Positions 42,821 to 52,258 of a DNA stretch of 64,000 nt are shown one piece after another. Both the position numbers and the translations under genes were made by a program. The notes under the pieces were generated by a model. It searched no databases. It had not been told where the DNA came from and saw only the letters and a list, made by a program, of their open reading frames with translations. Position 1 is the stretch's first letter. Every line of letters begins with the position of its first letter. The DNA is from Bradyrhizobium sp. 186 (GTDB taxonomy: Bacteria; Pseudomonadota; Alphaproteobacteria; Rhizobiales; Xanthobacteraceae), in contig NZ_CP082164.1 of NCBI RefSeq assembly GCF_023101685.1, positions 4,030,001 to 4,094,000 of the forward strand. Direction: 5' to 3'.

Positions 42821-44250
42821 GTGATGCGCTGACAGACCTCGAGGCGAATGTCCGCGCCGATCTCACGCGGATCGCGCATCCGGGCGCCGCATGGCTTCCT
42901 CCAAAACCGGGGCCGGACGGCAAGTCGACGCTGGATGTGCTCGTCGTCGGCGCCGGCCAATCCGGCGTCGCCATCGGCTTCGGTCTGATGCGCTCCCGCG
43001 TCAGCAACATCCTGCTGCTCGACAAGGCCGAGGAGGGGATGGAGGGCCCATGGCTCAGCTATGCCCGCATGCCGACGCTGCGCAGCCCGAAGGACTATAC
43101 CGGCCCGGACCTCGACATCCCGAGCCTGACCTATCAATCCTGGCACGAAGCACGCTTCGGCAAGGAGAGCTGGCAGACGCTCGACCTGATCTCGCGCGGC
43201 CATTGGGCCGAGTATCTGCTGTGGCTGCGCCGCACGATCGGATTGCCGGTGCGCAACGGCTGCGAGCTTCTTGAGATTGCGCCGGCAGCCGGTGGCTTGC
43301 TCGCCGCACACGTGAAACGTGCCGATGGCGTCGAGACGCTTTATGCGCGCAAGATCGTGCTGGCAACGGGGCAGGAAGGGATGGGTGGCTGGATGATTCC
43401 GGAACCGCTTCATCACCTGCCCGCCGGTTCGGTCGCGACTGTCGCCGACAACATCGATTTCGAAGGCCTTCGCGGCAAGTGCGTCGCCGTGATCGGTGCC
43501 GGCGCGTCCGCGTTCGACAATGCGGCAACCGCGCTAGAGGCGGGCGCCGCCGAGGTGCATCTGCTTTGCCGCCGGGCGCACATTCAGGTGATCCAGCCCT
43601 ACCGCTGGCTGACTTTTCGCGGCTTCTTGCGTCATCTCAGCGATCTCGATGATGCCTGGCGCTGGCGCTTCATGCGCACCATCCTTGAGATGCGGGAGGG
43701 ATTTCCGCAGCCGACCTACGATCGCTGCGCGCGCTACGCCAATTTCATGCTGCACGAAGGCGCGCCGGTCGAGGCGGCCCGGCAAACCGGCGAGGCAATC
43801 GAATTGCAGACGCCGCGCGGCGCCATCACGGCGGATTTCGTCATCTGCGGCACCGGCATCGACATGAACTTTGCGAAGCGCGGCGAGCTGCGCCAATTTG
43901 CCGGCAATATCGCGACCTGGGCCGATCGCTACCAGCCGCCGGAGGGCGAACGAAACGAGCGGCTCGGCCGCTTCCCCTATCTCGCCGACGATTACGCCTT
44001 CACCGAGCGCATGCCGGGCGAGACACCGTGGATCTCTGACATTCACCTCTTCGCCATCGCCTCGACCATGAGCTTCGGTCCGTCGGGATCGTCGATCAAC
44101 GCGATGACGACCGCCGTGCCCAAGCTGCTTCATGGGCTCACGCGCGGCTTGTTCCGCGCCGATGTCGGGCACCACTGGGCTTCGCTGAACGCATATGACG
44201 TGCCGCAGGCCGTGATCGCGCGGCCGGCGCAAAACGTGGGAGAATCCTGA
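42817..44250 (+). CDS. Flavin-dependent monooxygenase / NAD(P)-binding protein
   Basis: 477-residue protein with two Rossmann loops: VVGAGQSGVAIGFG for FAD (about residue 45) and VIGAGASAFDNA for NAD(P)H (about residue 226). It also has WLSYARMPTLRSPK and a C-terminal FGPSGSSINAM stretch. It resembles the flavin-containing/Baeyer-Villiger group, but no exact family fingerprint is clear. It is coupled to the SDR and ends the enzyme part of the cluster. Confidence 0.8.
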   Translation: MSDALTDLEANVRADLTRIAHPGAAWLPPKPGPDGKSTLDVLVVGAGQSGVAIGFGLMRSRVSNILLLDKAEEGMEGPWLSYARMPTLRSPKDYTGPDLDIPSLTYQSWHEARFGKESWQTLDLISRGHWAEYLLWLRRTIGLPVRNGCELLEIAPAAGGLLAAHVKRADGVETLYARKIVLATGQEGMGGWMIPEPLHHLPAGSVATVADNIDFEGLRGKCVAVIGAGASAFDNAATALEAGAAEVHLLCRRAHIQVIQPYRWLTFRGFLRHLSDLDDAWRWRFMRTILEMREGFPQPTYDRCARYANFMLHEGAPVEAARQTGEAIELQTPRGAITADFVICGTGIDMNFAKRGELRQFAGNIATWADRYQPPEGERNERLGRFPYLADDYAFTERMPGETPWISDIHLFAIASTMSFGPSGSSINAMTTAVPKLLHGLTRGLFRADVGHHWASLNAYDVPQAVIARPAQNVGES

Positions 44251-44292
44251 TGATTGTCCATGCTCCGCCGCGACGAAGCGTCCCCCTCGGAT

Positions 44293-44308
44293 TGGCGCGT
44301 AACTTGCT
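44293..44308 (+). promoter_or_regulatory. Sigma-54 promoter for the first peptide-type transporter
   Basis: TGGCGCGTAACTTGCT matches the -24/-12 consensus (TGGCRCGNNNNTTGCW) at every defined position, with GG at 44294-44295 and GC at 44306-44307, the strict 12-base offset. It lies 53 bases before the binding-protein ATG in a 110-base gap. Sigma-54 promoters need an activator such as NtrC, pointing to nitrogen control. Confidence 0.75.
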
Positions 44309-44360
44309 TGCTTCTTAACCTGCCTTGCTGGCGTTCTTGTCGAAATTCAAGGGAAAACGA

Positions 44361-45980
44361 ATGCGTTTTGTGTCTTTCAGGCCGGCGTCCTCTGTCATTG
44401 CCACCGTCGCGCTGCTGCTCGTCGCCAACGCGCCTTCGCAGGCGCAAACCAGAGCGGAAACGCTGCGCTATGTGACCGGCGCATCCGTCAACACGCTCGA
44501 TCCCAACATTCCAGGCTCGACCCGCGAGTCCTTCGCGCTGAGCATGAGCACCTACGACCGGCTGGTGGCATTTGGCCGCAAGCAGCTCAACGGCAAATGG
44601 GTGTTCGATCTCGACAAGATTACGGGCGAGCTCGCCGAATCCTACGACGTCAGTCCCGACGGTCTGAAGCTCACCTTCCGCCTGCGCAAGGACGCCAAGT
44701 TCCAGGACGGCTCGCCGGTCACGGCAGAAGACGTGAAGTGGTCGCTCGATCGCTGCGTCACCGCGCCGATCCTCGGCAAGGCGCAACTCTTGACGGGATC
44801 GTTGACCTCGGCCGACCAGTTCAAGGTGATCGATCCCTTCACCATCGAGGTGACGTTGCCGAAGCCCGACAAGCTGGCGCTGCCCAACCTCGCCACCGTA
44901 TATCCGATGATCATCAACTCGAAGATGGCGAAGGAGCATGCGACGGCGGATGATCCCTGGGCCACGGCCTGGCTGAAGGAGCACACCGCCGGCAGCGGCG
45001 CCTATGTGGTCGAAACCTTCAAGCCCGGCGAGCAGGTGATCCTCAAGCGCAGCGAGGACTGGAATCGCGGCTCGCCCGACAAGCCCGCGTTCTTCAAGCG
45101 CGTGATCGTGCAGTCCGTGCCGGAGCCGGCGACCCGCGCCAATCTGGTCGAACGCGGCGATGCCGATATTGTCGTCGATCTCCAGGCGAGCGACGTGCAG
45201 TCGCTCGAGGCCAAGGGCAAGCTCAAGGTGGTCTCGACACCGCAGTACAACGCGATCACCTTCGTCTCGATGAACAACCAGATGCCGCCCTTCGACAACG
45301 TCAACGTCCGCCGCGCCATCGCCTTCGCTCTGCCCTATGACGACATGTTCAAGGCCGCCTTGTTTGGCCGCGGCGCGCCGCTGTTTGGCGCAAACTGGCC
45401 GGATGGCAAGCCGCTGAACGGCATCTATCCGTTCCAGGCGCCGGTGAAGATCGATCTCGACAAGGCCCGTGAATATCTCAAGGCCGCGGGGCTTCCCGAA
45501 GGCTTCTCGACCACCTTCAGCTTCAATGTCGGCCAGGCCTCGACCGCCGAGCCGATGGCCGCTTTGGTGAAGGAATCACTCGCCAAGATCGGGATCAAGG
45601 TCGATATCCAGAAACTGCCGGACGCGCAGATGTCGACGCAGATCAACGAGAAGAAGCTGCCTCTGTTTACCGAAGGCATCGTCGCCTGGCTGCCCTCGAC
45701 GGATTATTTCTACCGTAACTTCTACACCGGCAATCAGCGCTGGAACTACAGCTCGATCAACAATCCCGAGCTGGCCGCGATCGCGCAGGAAGCTCGCTTC
45801 GAGGCGGACAAGGCCAAGTACGAGGAGGACGGCCGCAAGCTCAACGCGATTCATTTCAGCGAGATGCCGCAGATCCCGTTGTGGCAGCCCAACCAGGACG
45901 CGGTCATGGCCTCGTCGATCGAAGGCTACACCTACGAGTTTCACCGGCAGGTCGACTATCGCGACGTGAGCCGCAAGTGA
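44361..45980 (+). CDS. Peptide/nickel-type ABC transporter substrate-binding protein (first set)
   Basis: 539-residue solute-binding protein of the DppA/OppA family with a signal peptide (about residues 1-30, cleaved near SQAQ). It has the LAESYDVSPDGLKLTFRLRKD segment and FQDGSPVTAEDVKWSLDR, the family hallmark. I chose the ATG at 44361 with an AAGGGA upstream; a start at 44325 would put extra residues before the signal peptide. It is first in a four-gene operon behind a sigma-54 promoter. Confidence 0.9.
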   Translation: MRFVSFRPASSVIATVALLLVANAPSQAQTRAETLRYVTGASVNTLDPNIPGSTRESFALSMSTYDRLVAFGRKQLNGKWVFDLDKITGELAESYDVSPDGLKLTFRLRKDAKFQDGSPVTAEDVKWSLDRCVTAPILGKAQLLTGSLTSADQFKVIDPFTIEVTLPKPDKLALPNLATVYPMIINSKMAKEHATADDPWATAWLKEHTAGSGAYVVETFKPGEQVILKRSEDWNRGSPDKPAFFKRVIVQSVPEPATRANLVERGDADIVVDLQASDVQSLEAKGKLKVVSTPQYNAITFVSMNNQMPPFDNVNVRRAIAFALPYDDMFKAALFGRGAPLFGANWPDGKPLNGIYPFQAPVKIDLDKAREYLKAAGLPEGFSTTFSFNVGQASTAEPMAALVKESLAKIGIKVDIQKLPDAQMSTQINEKKLPLFTEGIVAWLPSTDYFYRNFYTGNQRWNYSSINNPELAAIAQEARFEADKAKYEEDGRKLNAIHFSEMPQIPLWQPNQDAVMASSIEGYTYEFHRQVDYRDVSRK

Positions 45981-46011
45981 AAAGCCTAAGCGAGAAGGAT
46001 ACTGAAAGGTG

Positions 46012-47043
46012 ATGACCGGTCTTGGTGCAACGATGGTGCGGGCGGGCAGGCGGCTTCTGTCGTCGCTGCCGGCATTGTTCGGTGTGCTGGTCTTCACCTT
46101 TCTGTTGATGCGCGTCCTGCCCGGGGACCCCGCGGTGTTCTTTGCCTCGGGACCCAACGCCGGCAAGGAAGAGATCGAGCAGATCCGTAAGCAGATGGGG
46201 CTCAACAAGTCGGTGCCGGAGCAGCTCGTGTTCTATCTCTCCGACATCGGCCACGGCAATCTCGGCCGCTCCATGATGACGGGGCAGCCGGTGCTGAAGG
46301 ATCTGCGCGAGCGGCTCCCGGCCTCGCTGGAGCTCACCTTCGCGGCACTGCTGATCGCACTCATTGCGGCGGTACCGCTCGGCGTGGTTGCGGCGCTGAG
46401 GCCGGGGTCGATCGTCGATCACGGCGTACGGCTGTTCTGCGCGCTCGGCGTTTGCGTGCCGACTTTCGTCTCGGGCCTGCTGTTGATCTATGTCTTCTAT
46501 TATCTGCTCGGGCTGGCGCCTGATCCGACCGGACGGATCGACGTCTTCACCTCGCTGCCGCCGCAGCGCACCGGCTTCCTGTCGATCGATTTCCTGCTGG
46601 CCGGAGATGTCGAGGGCTGGTGGGCGGCCTGCAAGCAGTTGATCCTGCCGGCGGTGAGCATGGCCCTGTTCGTGATCGCGCCGCTGGCGCGGATCACACG
46701 CGCCTCGATGCTGGTCTCGCTCGGCAGTGATTTCGTGCGCACCGCGCGCTCGGTCGGGCTGTCCTGGCGCAAGGTGGTGGTGACCTACGCGCTGCGCAAC
46801 GCGATCCTGCCCATCATTACCATCGCGGGCATCGTGTTCTCGACCATGCTTGGCGCCAACGTTCTGGTGGAGAAGGTGTTCTCCTGGCCGGGCGTCGCCT
46901 CCTATGCGCTCGATGCGCTGCTGTCCTCCGACTATGCGCCCGTGCAGGGATTCGTGCTGCTGATGGCGAGCGTCTTCGTGCTGGTCAATCTGGTCGTCGA
47001 TATCTGCTACGGCATCGCCGATCCCAGGGTGTCGATCGGATGA
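46012..47043 (+). CDS. Peptide-type ABC permease, DppB-like (first set)
   Basis: 343-residue inner-membrane permease with six hydrophobic segments. The N-terminal LPALFGVLVFTFLLMRVLPGDP and the C-terminal EKVFSWPGVASYALDALLSSDY are standard for DppB. The cytoplasmic loop SLGSDFVRTARSVGLSWRK contacts the ATPase. The ATG at 46012 follows GAAAGG. It is coupled to the next permease by ATGA. Confidence 0.9.
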   Translation: MTGLGATMVRAGRRLLSSLPALFGVLVFTFLLMRVLPGDPAVFFASGPNAGKEEIEQIRKQMGLNKSVPEQLVFYLSDIGHGNLGRSMMTGQPVLKDLRERLPASLELTFAALLIALIAAVPLGVVAALRPGSIVDHGVRLFCALGVCVPTFVSGLLLIYVFYYLLGLAPDPTGRIDVFTSLPPQRTGFLSIDFLLAGDVEGWWAACKQLILPAVSMALFVIAPLARITRASMLVSLGSDFVRTARSVGLSWRKVVVTYALRNAILPIITIAGIVFSTMLGANVLVEKVFSWPGVASYALDALLSSDYAPVQGFVLLMASVFVLVNLVVDICYGIADPRVSIG

Positions 47044-47888
47044 CCAGCGCAACCCTCCGCCACTCGATCTGGATCCTGCGCGGCAATCCGCTCACCGGCG
47101 TTGCCGCGGCCGGTGTTCTCCTGTTCGTCCTGGTCGCGATCTTCGGGCCGTGGATCGTGCCGTATGATCCCGTGGTCTCGAATGTTTCGGAGGCGCTGCT
47201 GCCGCCGAGCGCAGCCCACATCGCCGGCACGGACCAGCTCGGGCGCGACGTGTTCAGCCGCCTCGTCATTGCAGCACGCCTCGATCTGGCGATTGCCTTC
47301 TCCGCGGTTGGCATCTCCTTCGTGATCGGCGCGGTCGTCGGCGCGTTCTGCGGCTATGCCGGCGGCAGGCTTGATCGCGGCGTCGGCCGCTTCGTCGACG
47401 TGATGATGGCCTTTCCGCTGTTCGTGCTGGCGATGGCGATGGTCGCTGCGTTGGGCAACCGGATCGAGAACATCGTGATCGCGACCGCGATCATCAATCT
47501 GCCCTTCTACATCCGCTTTGCACGCGCCGAGGTCAACGTCAGGCGCAATGTCGGCTGGGTGGAAGCCGCACGCGCCTGCGGCGAGAGCCATTTCTCTGTG
47601 GTGCTGCGCTTCCTGCTGCCGAACATCCTGCCGGCGATGGCGGTGCAGATCTCGCTCAATCTTGGTTGGGCCATCCTGAACGCGGCCGGCCTGTCCTTCA
47701 TCGGCCTCGGCGTCAAGCCACCGACGCCGGAATGGGGCATCATGGTTGCCGAAGGCGCGCGCTTCATCTCGACCGGCAGGTGGTGGTTGGTGGCCTTTCC
47801 GGGCCTTGCACTGATGATGGCCGTGCTGTGCTTCAATCTCCTCGGTGACGGGATGCGGGACATTCTCGACCCGCGTATGCGGACATGA
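47040..47888 (+). CDS. Peptide-type ABC permease, DppC-like (first set)
   Basis: 282-residue inner-membrane permease. HIAGTDQLGRDVFSRLVI after the first membrane segment and VEAARACGESHFSVVLRFLLPN in the coupling loop are DppC hallmarks. It overlaps both the preceding permease and the following ATPase by ATGA, so the operon is tightly coupled. Confidence 0.9.
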   Translation: MTSATLRHSIWILRGNPLTGVAAAGVLLFVLVAIFGPWIVPYDPVVSNVSEALLPPSAAHIAGTDQLGRDVFSRLVIAARLDLAIAFSAVGISFVIGAVVGAFCGYAGGRLDRGVGRFVDVMMAFPLFVLAMAMVAALGNRIENIVIATAIINLPFYIRFARAEVNVRRNVGWVEAARACGESHFSVVLRFLLPNILPAMAVQISLNLGWAILNAAGLSFIGLGVKPPTPEWGIMVAEGARFISTGRWWLVAFPGLALMMAVLCFNLLGDGMRDILDPRMRT

Positions 47889-49555
47889 GCCAGGCGCTGC
47901 TCAGCATCGACGACCTCCACGTCGCGTTCTCGACGCGGCGTGGAATGGTCGAGGCCGTGCGCGGCGTCACGCTCTCGGTCGAGGCCGGCGAGATGCTCGG
48001 CCTCGTCGGCGAGAGCGGCTCGGGCAAGTCGGTCACCGGTTTTGCAACCACGCGGCTGCTCGATGCGGCCGGGCGTGTCACTGCCGGGAAGATCCTTTTT
48101 TGTGGGCAGGACGTCACAAAACTCAGGGGCGACGACCTTCGTCATCTCCAGGGCGCCGCGATGTCGATGATCTTCCAAAATCCACGGGCGGCGCTCAACC
48201 CGATCCGCGCCATCGGCTTGCAGATCGCGGATGCGATCCTCACACACAAGCGGATATCGAAGGACGCCGCGCGCGCCGAAGCGCTGGACTTGCTGCGCGC
48301 CGTCCAGATCCGCGATCCCGAGACGCGGGTGAACGCCTACCCGCACGAGCTCTCCGGCGGCATGTGCCAGCGTGTCATGATCGCGATCGCGATCTCCTGC
48401 AATCCCGCGCTCTTGATTGCCGACGAGCCGACCACCGGCCTCGATGTCACCACGCAGAAGGTGGTGATGGATCTGCTCGCAGACATTGCCGCCGCACGCG
48501 GCATGGCGACGGTGCTGATCACGCACGATCTCGGGCTTGCGGCGCGCTATTGCCGCCGCATCGCCGTGATGGAGCGCGGCCGCATTGTTGAGGAGGCAAG
48601 TCCAAGAACGCTCTTCAGCGCGCCGCATCACGCCTATACCAAGCGCCTGGTTGCGGCGTCGCCGACCGCGACCTCTCGGATCGAGGATCTCGTGACGAAG
48701 GAGGACAGGGAGCGCTATGCGACGACGATCAGCAAGCCGAGGCAGGAGCTCGCGCACGGAACTCCGCCCCTCCTGGAGGTGCGCAAGCTCGCAAAACGTT
48801 TCGACCAGGGCGCTGCGGCGGTTGCGGATTTCTCGATGACGATGGCCGGCGGCGAGAGCGTCGGGCTCGTCGGCGAATCCGGCTCCGGCAAGAGCACGAC
48901 GTCGCGGATGATCTGCCGCCTGATCGACCCGAGCGAAGGCGACATCGTGTTCGACGGGCAGTCGATCGGCCACGTCGCGGCGCGCGATTTCCACCGCTCT
49001 CCGCTCCGCAAAGACATTCAGATGGTCTTCCAGGACCCGAACGATAGCCTCAATCCGCGTTTCACCGCCTTCGACTGCATCGCCCATCCCCTGATGCGGC
49101 TCGACGGCATGCGTGCGGGTGATGGGCTGCGCCAGCGGGTGGAAGAGTGCGCGGAGCGGGTGGGCTTGCCGCTCGATCTGTTGCCGCGCTTTCCGCACCA
49201 GCTTTCGGGCGGCCAGAAGGCCCGCGTCGGGATCGCGCGCGCCATCGCCTGCCGGCCGCGGCTCCTGGTGCTGGACGAGCCGACCGCCGCGCTCGACGTC
49301 TCGGTGCAGGCTGTGGTGCTGCAGCTGCTCGACCGGCTGCGGCGCGAGAACGACATCGCGTTGCTCTTCGTCAGCCACGATCTCAACGTCGTGCGCATGC
49401 TCTGCGACCGCACCATCGTGCTGCGCAACGGCGGTATCGTGGAGCAGGGGGAGAGCCGGGCGCTGTTCGATAATCCGAAGACCGACTACACGCGCAAGCT
49501 GATCGAGGCGATCCCGCATATCGAGACCGGGCCGGTGCTGGCGGCCGCACTTTGA
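47885..49555 (+). CDS. Fused double ATPase (DppD-DppF type) of peptide ABC transporter
   Basis: 556-residue protein with two complete ATP-binding domains in one chain. Domain 1 has Walker A GESGSGKSVTG, signature LSGGMCQRV and Walker [11 protein letters not shown]. Domain 2 has Walker A GESGSGKSTTS, signature LSGGQKARVGIAR and Walker B LLVLDEPTAAL. The fusion replaces separate DppD and DppF subunits, unlike the second transporter set downstream, which has two genes. It is the last gene of the first transporter operon. Confidence 0.92.
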   Translation: MSQALLSIDDLHVAFSTRRGMVEAVRGVTLSVEAGEMLGLVGESGSGKSVTGFATTRLLDAAGRVTAGKILFCGQDVTKLRGDDLRHLQGAAMSMIFQNPRAALNPIRAIGLQIADAILTHKRISKDAARAEALDLLRAVQIRDPETRVNAYPHELSGGMCQRVMIAIAISCNPALLIADEPTTGLDVTTQKVVMDLLADIAAARGMATVLITHDLGLAARYCRRIAVMERGRIVEEASPRTLFSAPHHAYTKRLVAASPTATSRIEDLVTKEDRERYATTISKPRQELAHGTPPLLEVRKLAKRFDQGAAAVADFSMTMAGGESVGLVGESGSGKSTTSRMICRLIDPSEGDIVFDGQSIGHVAARDFHRSPLRKDIQMVFQDPNDSLNPRFTAFDCIAHPLMRLDGMRAGDGLRQRVEECAERVGLPLDLLPRFPHQLSGGQKARVGIARAIACRPRLLVLDEPTAALDVSVQAVVLQLLDRLRRENDIALLFVSHDLNVVRMLCDRTIVLRNGGIVEQGESRALFDNPKTDYTRKLIEAIPHIETGPVLAAAL

Positions 49556-49606
49556 TGTCTGAGCGACCCAAAAGCCGATGAGATTCCGCTGGCGAAGCAC
49601 GGTTAC

Positions 49607-49622
49607 TGGCATACCATTTGCA
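49607..49622 (+). promoter_or_regulatory. Sigma-54 promoter for the second peptide-type transporter
   Basis: TGGCATACCATTTGCA fits the -24/-12 consensus with GG at 49608-49609 and GC at 49620-49621 (correct 12-base offset); only the two bases after TGGCA differ from TGGCACG. It is in the 139-base gap after the fused ATPase, 73 bases ahead of the binding-protein ATG. Together with the element at 44293 it suggests shared nitrogen control. Confidence 0.7.
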
Positions 49623-49694
49623 CGCTAATGGCTTCAGTTTCACCTGCCCTTGGCCAACGAACGGCCGGCATCGCGGCATTACTGGGAGGACTTC

Positions 49695-51299
49695 ATGGAT
49701 CGCAGGACCGTATTGAAGGGACTGGCTGGCGCGGGCGGCCTGGCATTGACAGGTGGCCTCTCGGCCCCGGCGATCGCGCAAGGCGCGGCGGCGCGCACCC
49801 TGCGTTTTGTGCCCCAGGCCAACCTGGCCAATTTCGATCCGATCTGGGGCACGCAATACGTCGTGCGTAATGCGGCCGCGATGGTCTGGGATACCCTCTA
49901 CGGCATCGACTCCTCGCTCCGGCCGCAACGGCAGATGGTCGAGTCCGAAGAAGTAACCGACGACGGCACGACCTGGACGTTCAAGCTGCGTTCGGGGCTT
50001 AAGTTCCACGACGGCGAGCCTGTGCTGAGCAAGGACGTCGTCGCCAGCCTCACGCGCTGGTCGGCGCGCGATCCGATGGGCCTGATGATCAAGGCGCTCC
50101 AGCAGGAGCTGACGGCGGTCGACGACCGCACCTTCAAATGGGTGTTGAAGCAGCCCTTCCCGAAGCTGCTCTACGCGCTGGCCAAGAACAACTCACCTTG
50201 CGCCTTCATCATGCCGGAGCGCATCGCGCAGACCGATCCGTTCAAGCAGATCGGCGACTATGTCGGTTCCGGGCCGATGAAGTTCGCCAAGGGCGAATGG
50301 GTCCCCGGTGCCAAAGCCGTGTTCGAGAAGTTCGCCGACTATTCGCCGCGGCAGGAGAAGTCGTCCTGGCTTGCCGGCGGCAAGCAAATGCTGATTGACC
50401 GTATCGAATGGATCGTGATGCCGGATCCCGCGACCGCGGCCGCCGCGTTGCAGAACGGCGAGGTCGACTGGTGGGAGAACCCGATCGCGGATCTCGTTCC
50501 GGTCATGAAGAAGAACAAGAACATCAACGTCGATATCGGCGATCCCCTCGGTAACGTCGGCTCGTTCCGCATGAATTTCCTGTATCCGCCCTTCAACGAC
50601 GTGCGGGCGCGGCGGGCCGTGCTGATGGCACTCAGCCAGGAAGACTATATGCGTGCGATCGTCGGCGACGACACTGCGCTCTGGAAGCCGCTGCCCGGCT
50701 ACTTCACACCGGATACGCCGCTCTATTCCGAGGCGGGCGGCGAGATCCTGAAGGGCAAGCGTGATTTCGACGCCGCCAAGAAGCTGCTCGCCGAGAGCGG
50801 CTATGCCGGCCAGCCGGTCACCTGCCTCGTGGCACAGGATCAGCCGATCACCAAGGCGCAAGGTGACGTGACCGCGGACCTCCTGAAGAAGCTCGGCATG
50901 AATGTCGACTTCGTCGCGACCGATTGGGGCACGGTCGGCTCCCGTCGTGCGGCAAAGACGCCGCCGGGGCAGGGCGGCTGGAACATGTTCCACACCTGGC
51001 ATGCGGGCGCGGACTGCATCAATCCGGCGCCCTACACCGCCATCCGCGCCAATGGCGACAAGGCGTGGTTTGGCTGGCCCAACAGCCCCGGCACCGAGAA
51101 GGAAGTCACGGCGTGGTTCGAAGCCAAGAACCTCGACGAGGAGAAGGCTGCGGCCGGTCGCCTCAACAAGGCGGCGCTCGAAGATGTTGTCTACGCGCCA
51201 ACCGGCTTCTTCCTGAGCTACACCGCGTGGCGCAAGAACGTGTCCGGCGTCGGGAAGGGGCCGTTGCCCTTCTTCTGGGGCGTATCGAAGTCCGCATGA
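49695..51299 (+). CDS. Peptide-type ABC transporter substrate-binding protein (second set)
   Basis: 534-residue DppA-like binding protein. The N terminus (DRRTVLKGLAGAGGLALTGG) has the twin-arginine pattern, suggesting Tat export, with cleavage near AIAQ. Family segments include FKLRSGLKFHDGEPVLSKDVVASL. The ATG at 49695 follows a GGGAGGA ribosome site; the frame upstream is open for 15 codons but lacks a signal. It differs clearly from the binding protein at 44361, so the ligands may differ. Confidence 0.9.
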   Translation: MDRRTVLKGLAGAGGLALTGGLSAPAIAQGAAARTLRFVPQANLANFDPIWGTQYVVRNAAAMVWDTLYGIDSSLRPQRQMVESEEVTDDGTTWTFKLRSGLKFHDGEPVLSKDVVASLTRWSARDPMGLMIKALQQELTAVDDRTFKWVLKQPFPKLLYALAKNNSPCAFIMPERIAQTDPFKQIGDYVGSGPMKFAKGEWVPGAKAVFEKFADYSPRQEKSSWLAGGKQMLIDRIEWIVMPDPATAAAALQNGEVDWWENPIADLVPVMKKNKNINVDIGDPLGNVGSFRMNFLYPPFNDVRARRAVLMALSQEDYMRAIVGDDTALWKPLPGYFTPDTPLYSEAGGEILKGKRDFDAAKKLLAESGYAGQPVTCLVAQDQPITKAQGDVTADLLKKLGMNVDFVATDWGTVGSRRAAKTPPGQGGWNMFHTWHAGADCINPAPYTAIRANGDKAWFGWPNSPGTEKEVTAWFEAKNLDEEKAAAGRLNKAALEDVVYAPTGFFLSYTAWRKNVSGVGKGPLPFFWGVSKSA

Positions 51300-51316
51300 T
51301 CCTGCGCTGAGGCCAT

Positions 51317-52258
51317 ATGCTCTCCTATATCCTCCGGCGCATCGTCGCGACCTTGCCGGTCATGGCAATCGTCGCGCTGTTTGTGTTCAGCCTGCTTTAC
51401 ATCGCGCCGGGTGATCCGGCCGTGGTGATCGCCGGCGACCAAGCGAGCCCGGAGGATGTGGAGCGCATCCGCCAGAGCCTCGGCCTCGACCGTCCATTCC
51501 TGATTCAGTTCGGAAGCTGGGTCTGGCGCATCCTGCACGGCGATCTCGGCACCTCGATCTTCACCAACCTGCCGGTCTCGGTGATGATCGGGCAGCGTCT
51601 CGGACCGACGCTGTCGCTGATGATGGTCACGCTTCTGCTCACGATCGTGGTCGCGGTGCCGCTCGGCGTGGTGGCGGCGTGGAAGGCCGGCAGCCTGATC
51701 GACCGCGCCATCATGGCGTTCGCCGTGTTCGGGTTCTCGCTGCCCGTCTTTGTGGTCGGCTACGTGCTCGCCTACATCTTCGCACTCGAATTGGAATGGC
51801 TTCCGGTGCAGGGCTACACGCCGCTCACCCAAGGTTTTTGGCCATGGCTGGAGAATTTGATCCTGCCGGCGATCGCGCTCGGCTGCGTCTACATCGCGCT
51901 GGTCGCGCGGATCACCCGCGCTACCATGCTCGAAGTCTTGCAGCAGGACTATATTCGCACCGCGCGTGCCAAGGGCCTCGGGCAGGGCGGCATCCTGTTC
52001 ATTCACGCGCTGAAGAACGCGGCGGTGCCGATCGTCACGGTGATCGGGATCGGCATCGCGCTCCTGATCGGCGGGGCGGTCGTGACTGAAAGCGTGTTCG
52101 CGATTCCCGGCCTCGGCCGGCTCACGATCGATGCGATCTTGCGCCGCGACTATCCCGTCATCCAGGGTATCGTGCTGCTGTTCAGCTTCGTCTACGTGCT
52201 CGTCAATCTGATGATCGACGTCACCTACACCCTGGTCGATCCGAGGATCCGCTATTGA
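51317..52258 (+). CDS. Peptide-type ABC permease, DppB-like (second set)
   Basis: 313-residue inner-membrane permease with six hydrophobic segments. It has the N-terminal IAPGDPAVVIAGDQASPEDV region, the coupling loop EVLQQDYIRTARAKGL and the C-terminal VFAIPGLGRLTIDAILRRDYP. It lies 17 bases after the binding-protein gene. Its stop overlaps the TTG start of the DppC-like gene. Confidence 0.9.
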   Translation: MLSYILRRIVATLPVMAIVALFVFSLLYIAPGDPAVVIAGDQASPEDVERIRQSLGLDRPFLIQFGSWVWRILHGDLGTSIFTNLPVSVMIGQRLGPTLSLMMVTLLLTIVVAVPLGVVAAWKAGSLIDRAIMAFAVFGFSLPVFVVGYVLAYIFALELEWLPVQGYTPLTQGFWPWLENLILPAIALGCVYIALVARITRATMLEVLQQDYIRTARAKGLGQGGILFIHALKNAAVPIVTVIGIGIALLIGGAVVTESVFAIPGLGRLTIDAILRRDYPVIQGIVLLFSFVYVLVNLMIDVTYTLVDPRIRY

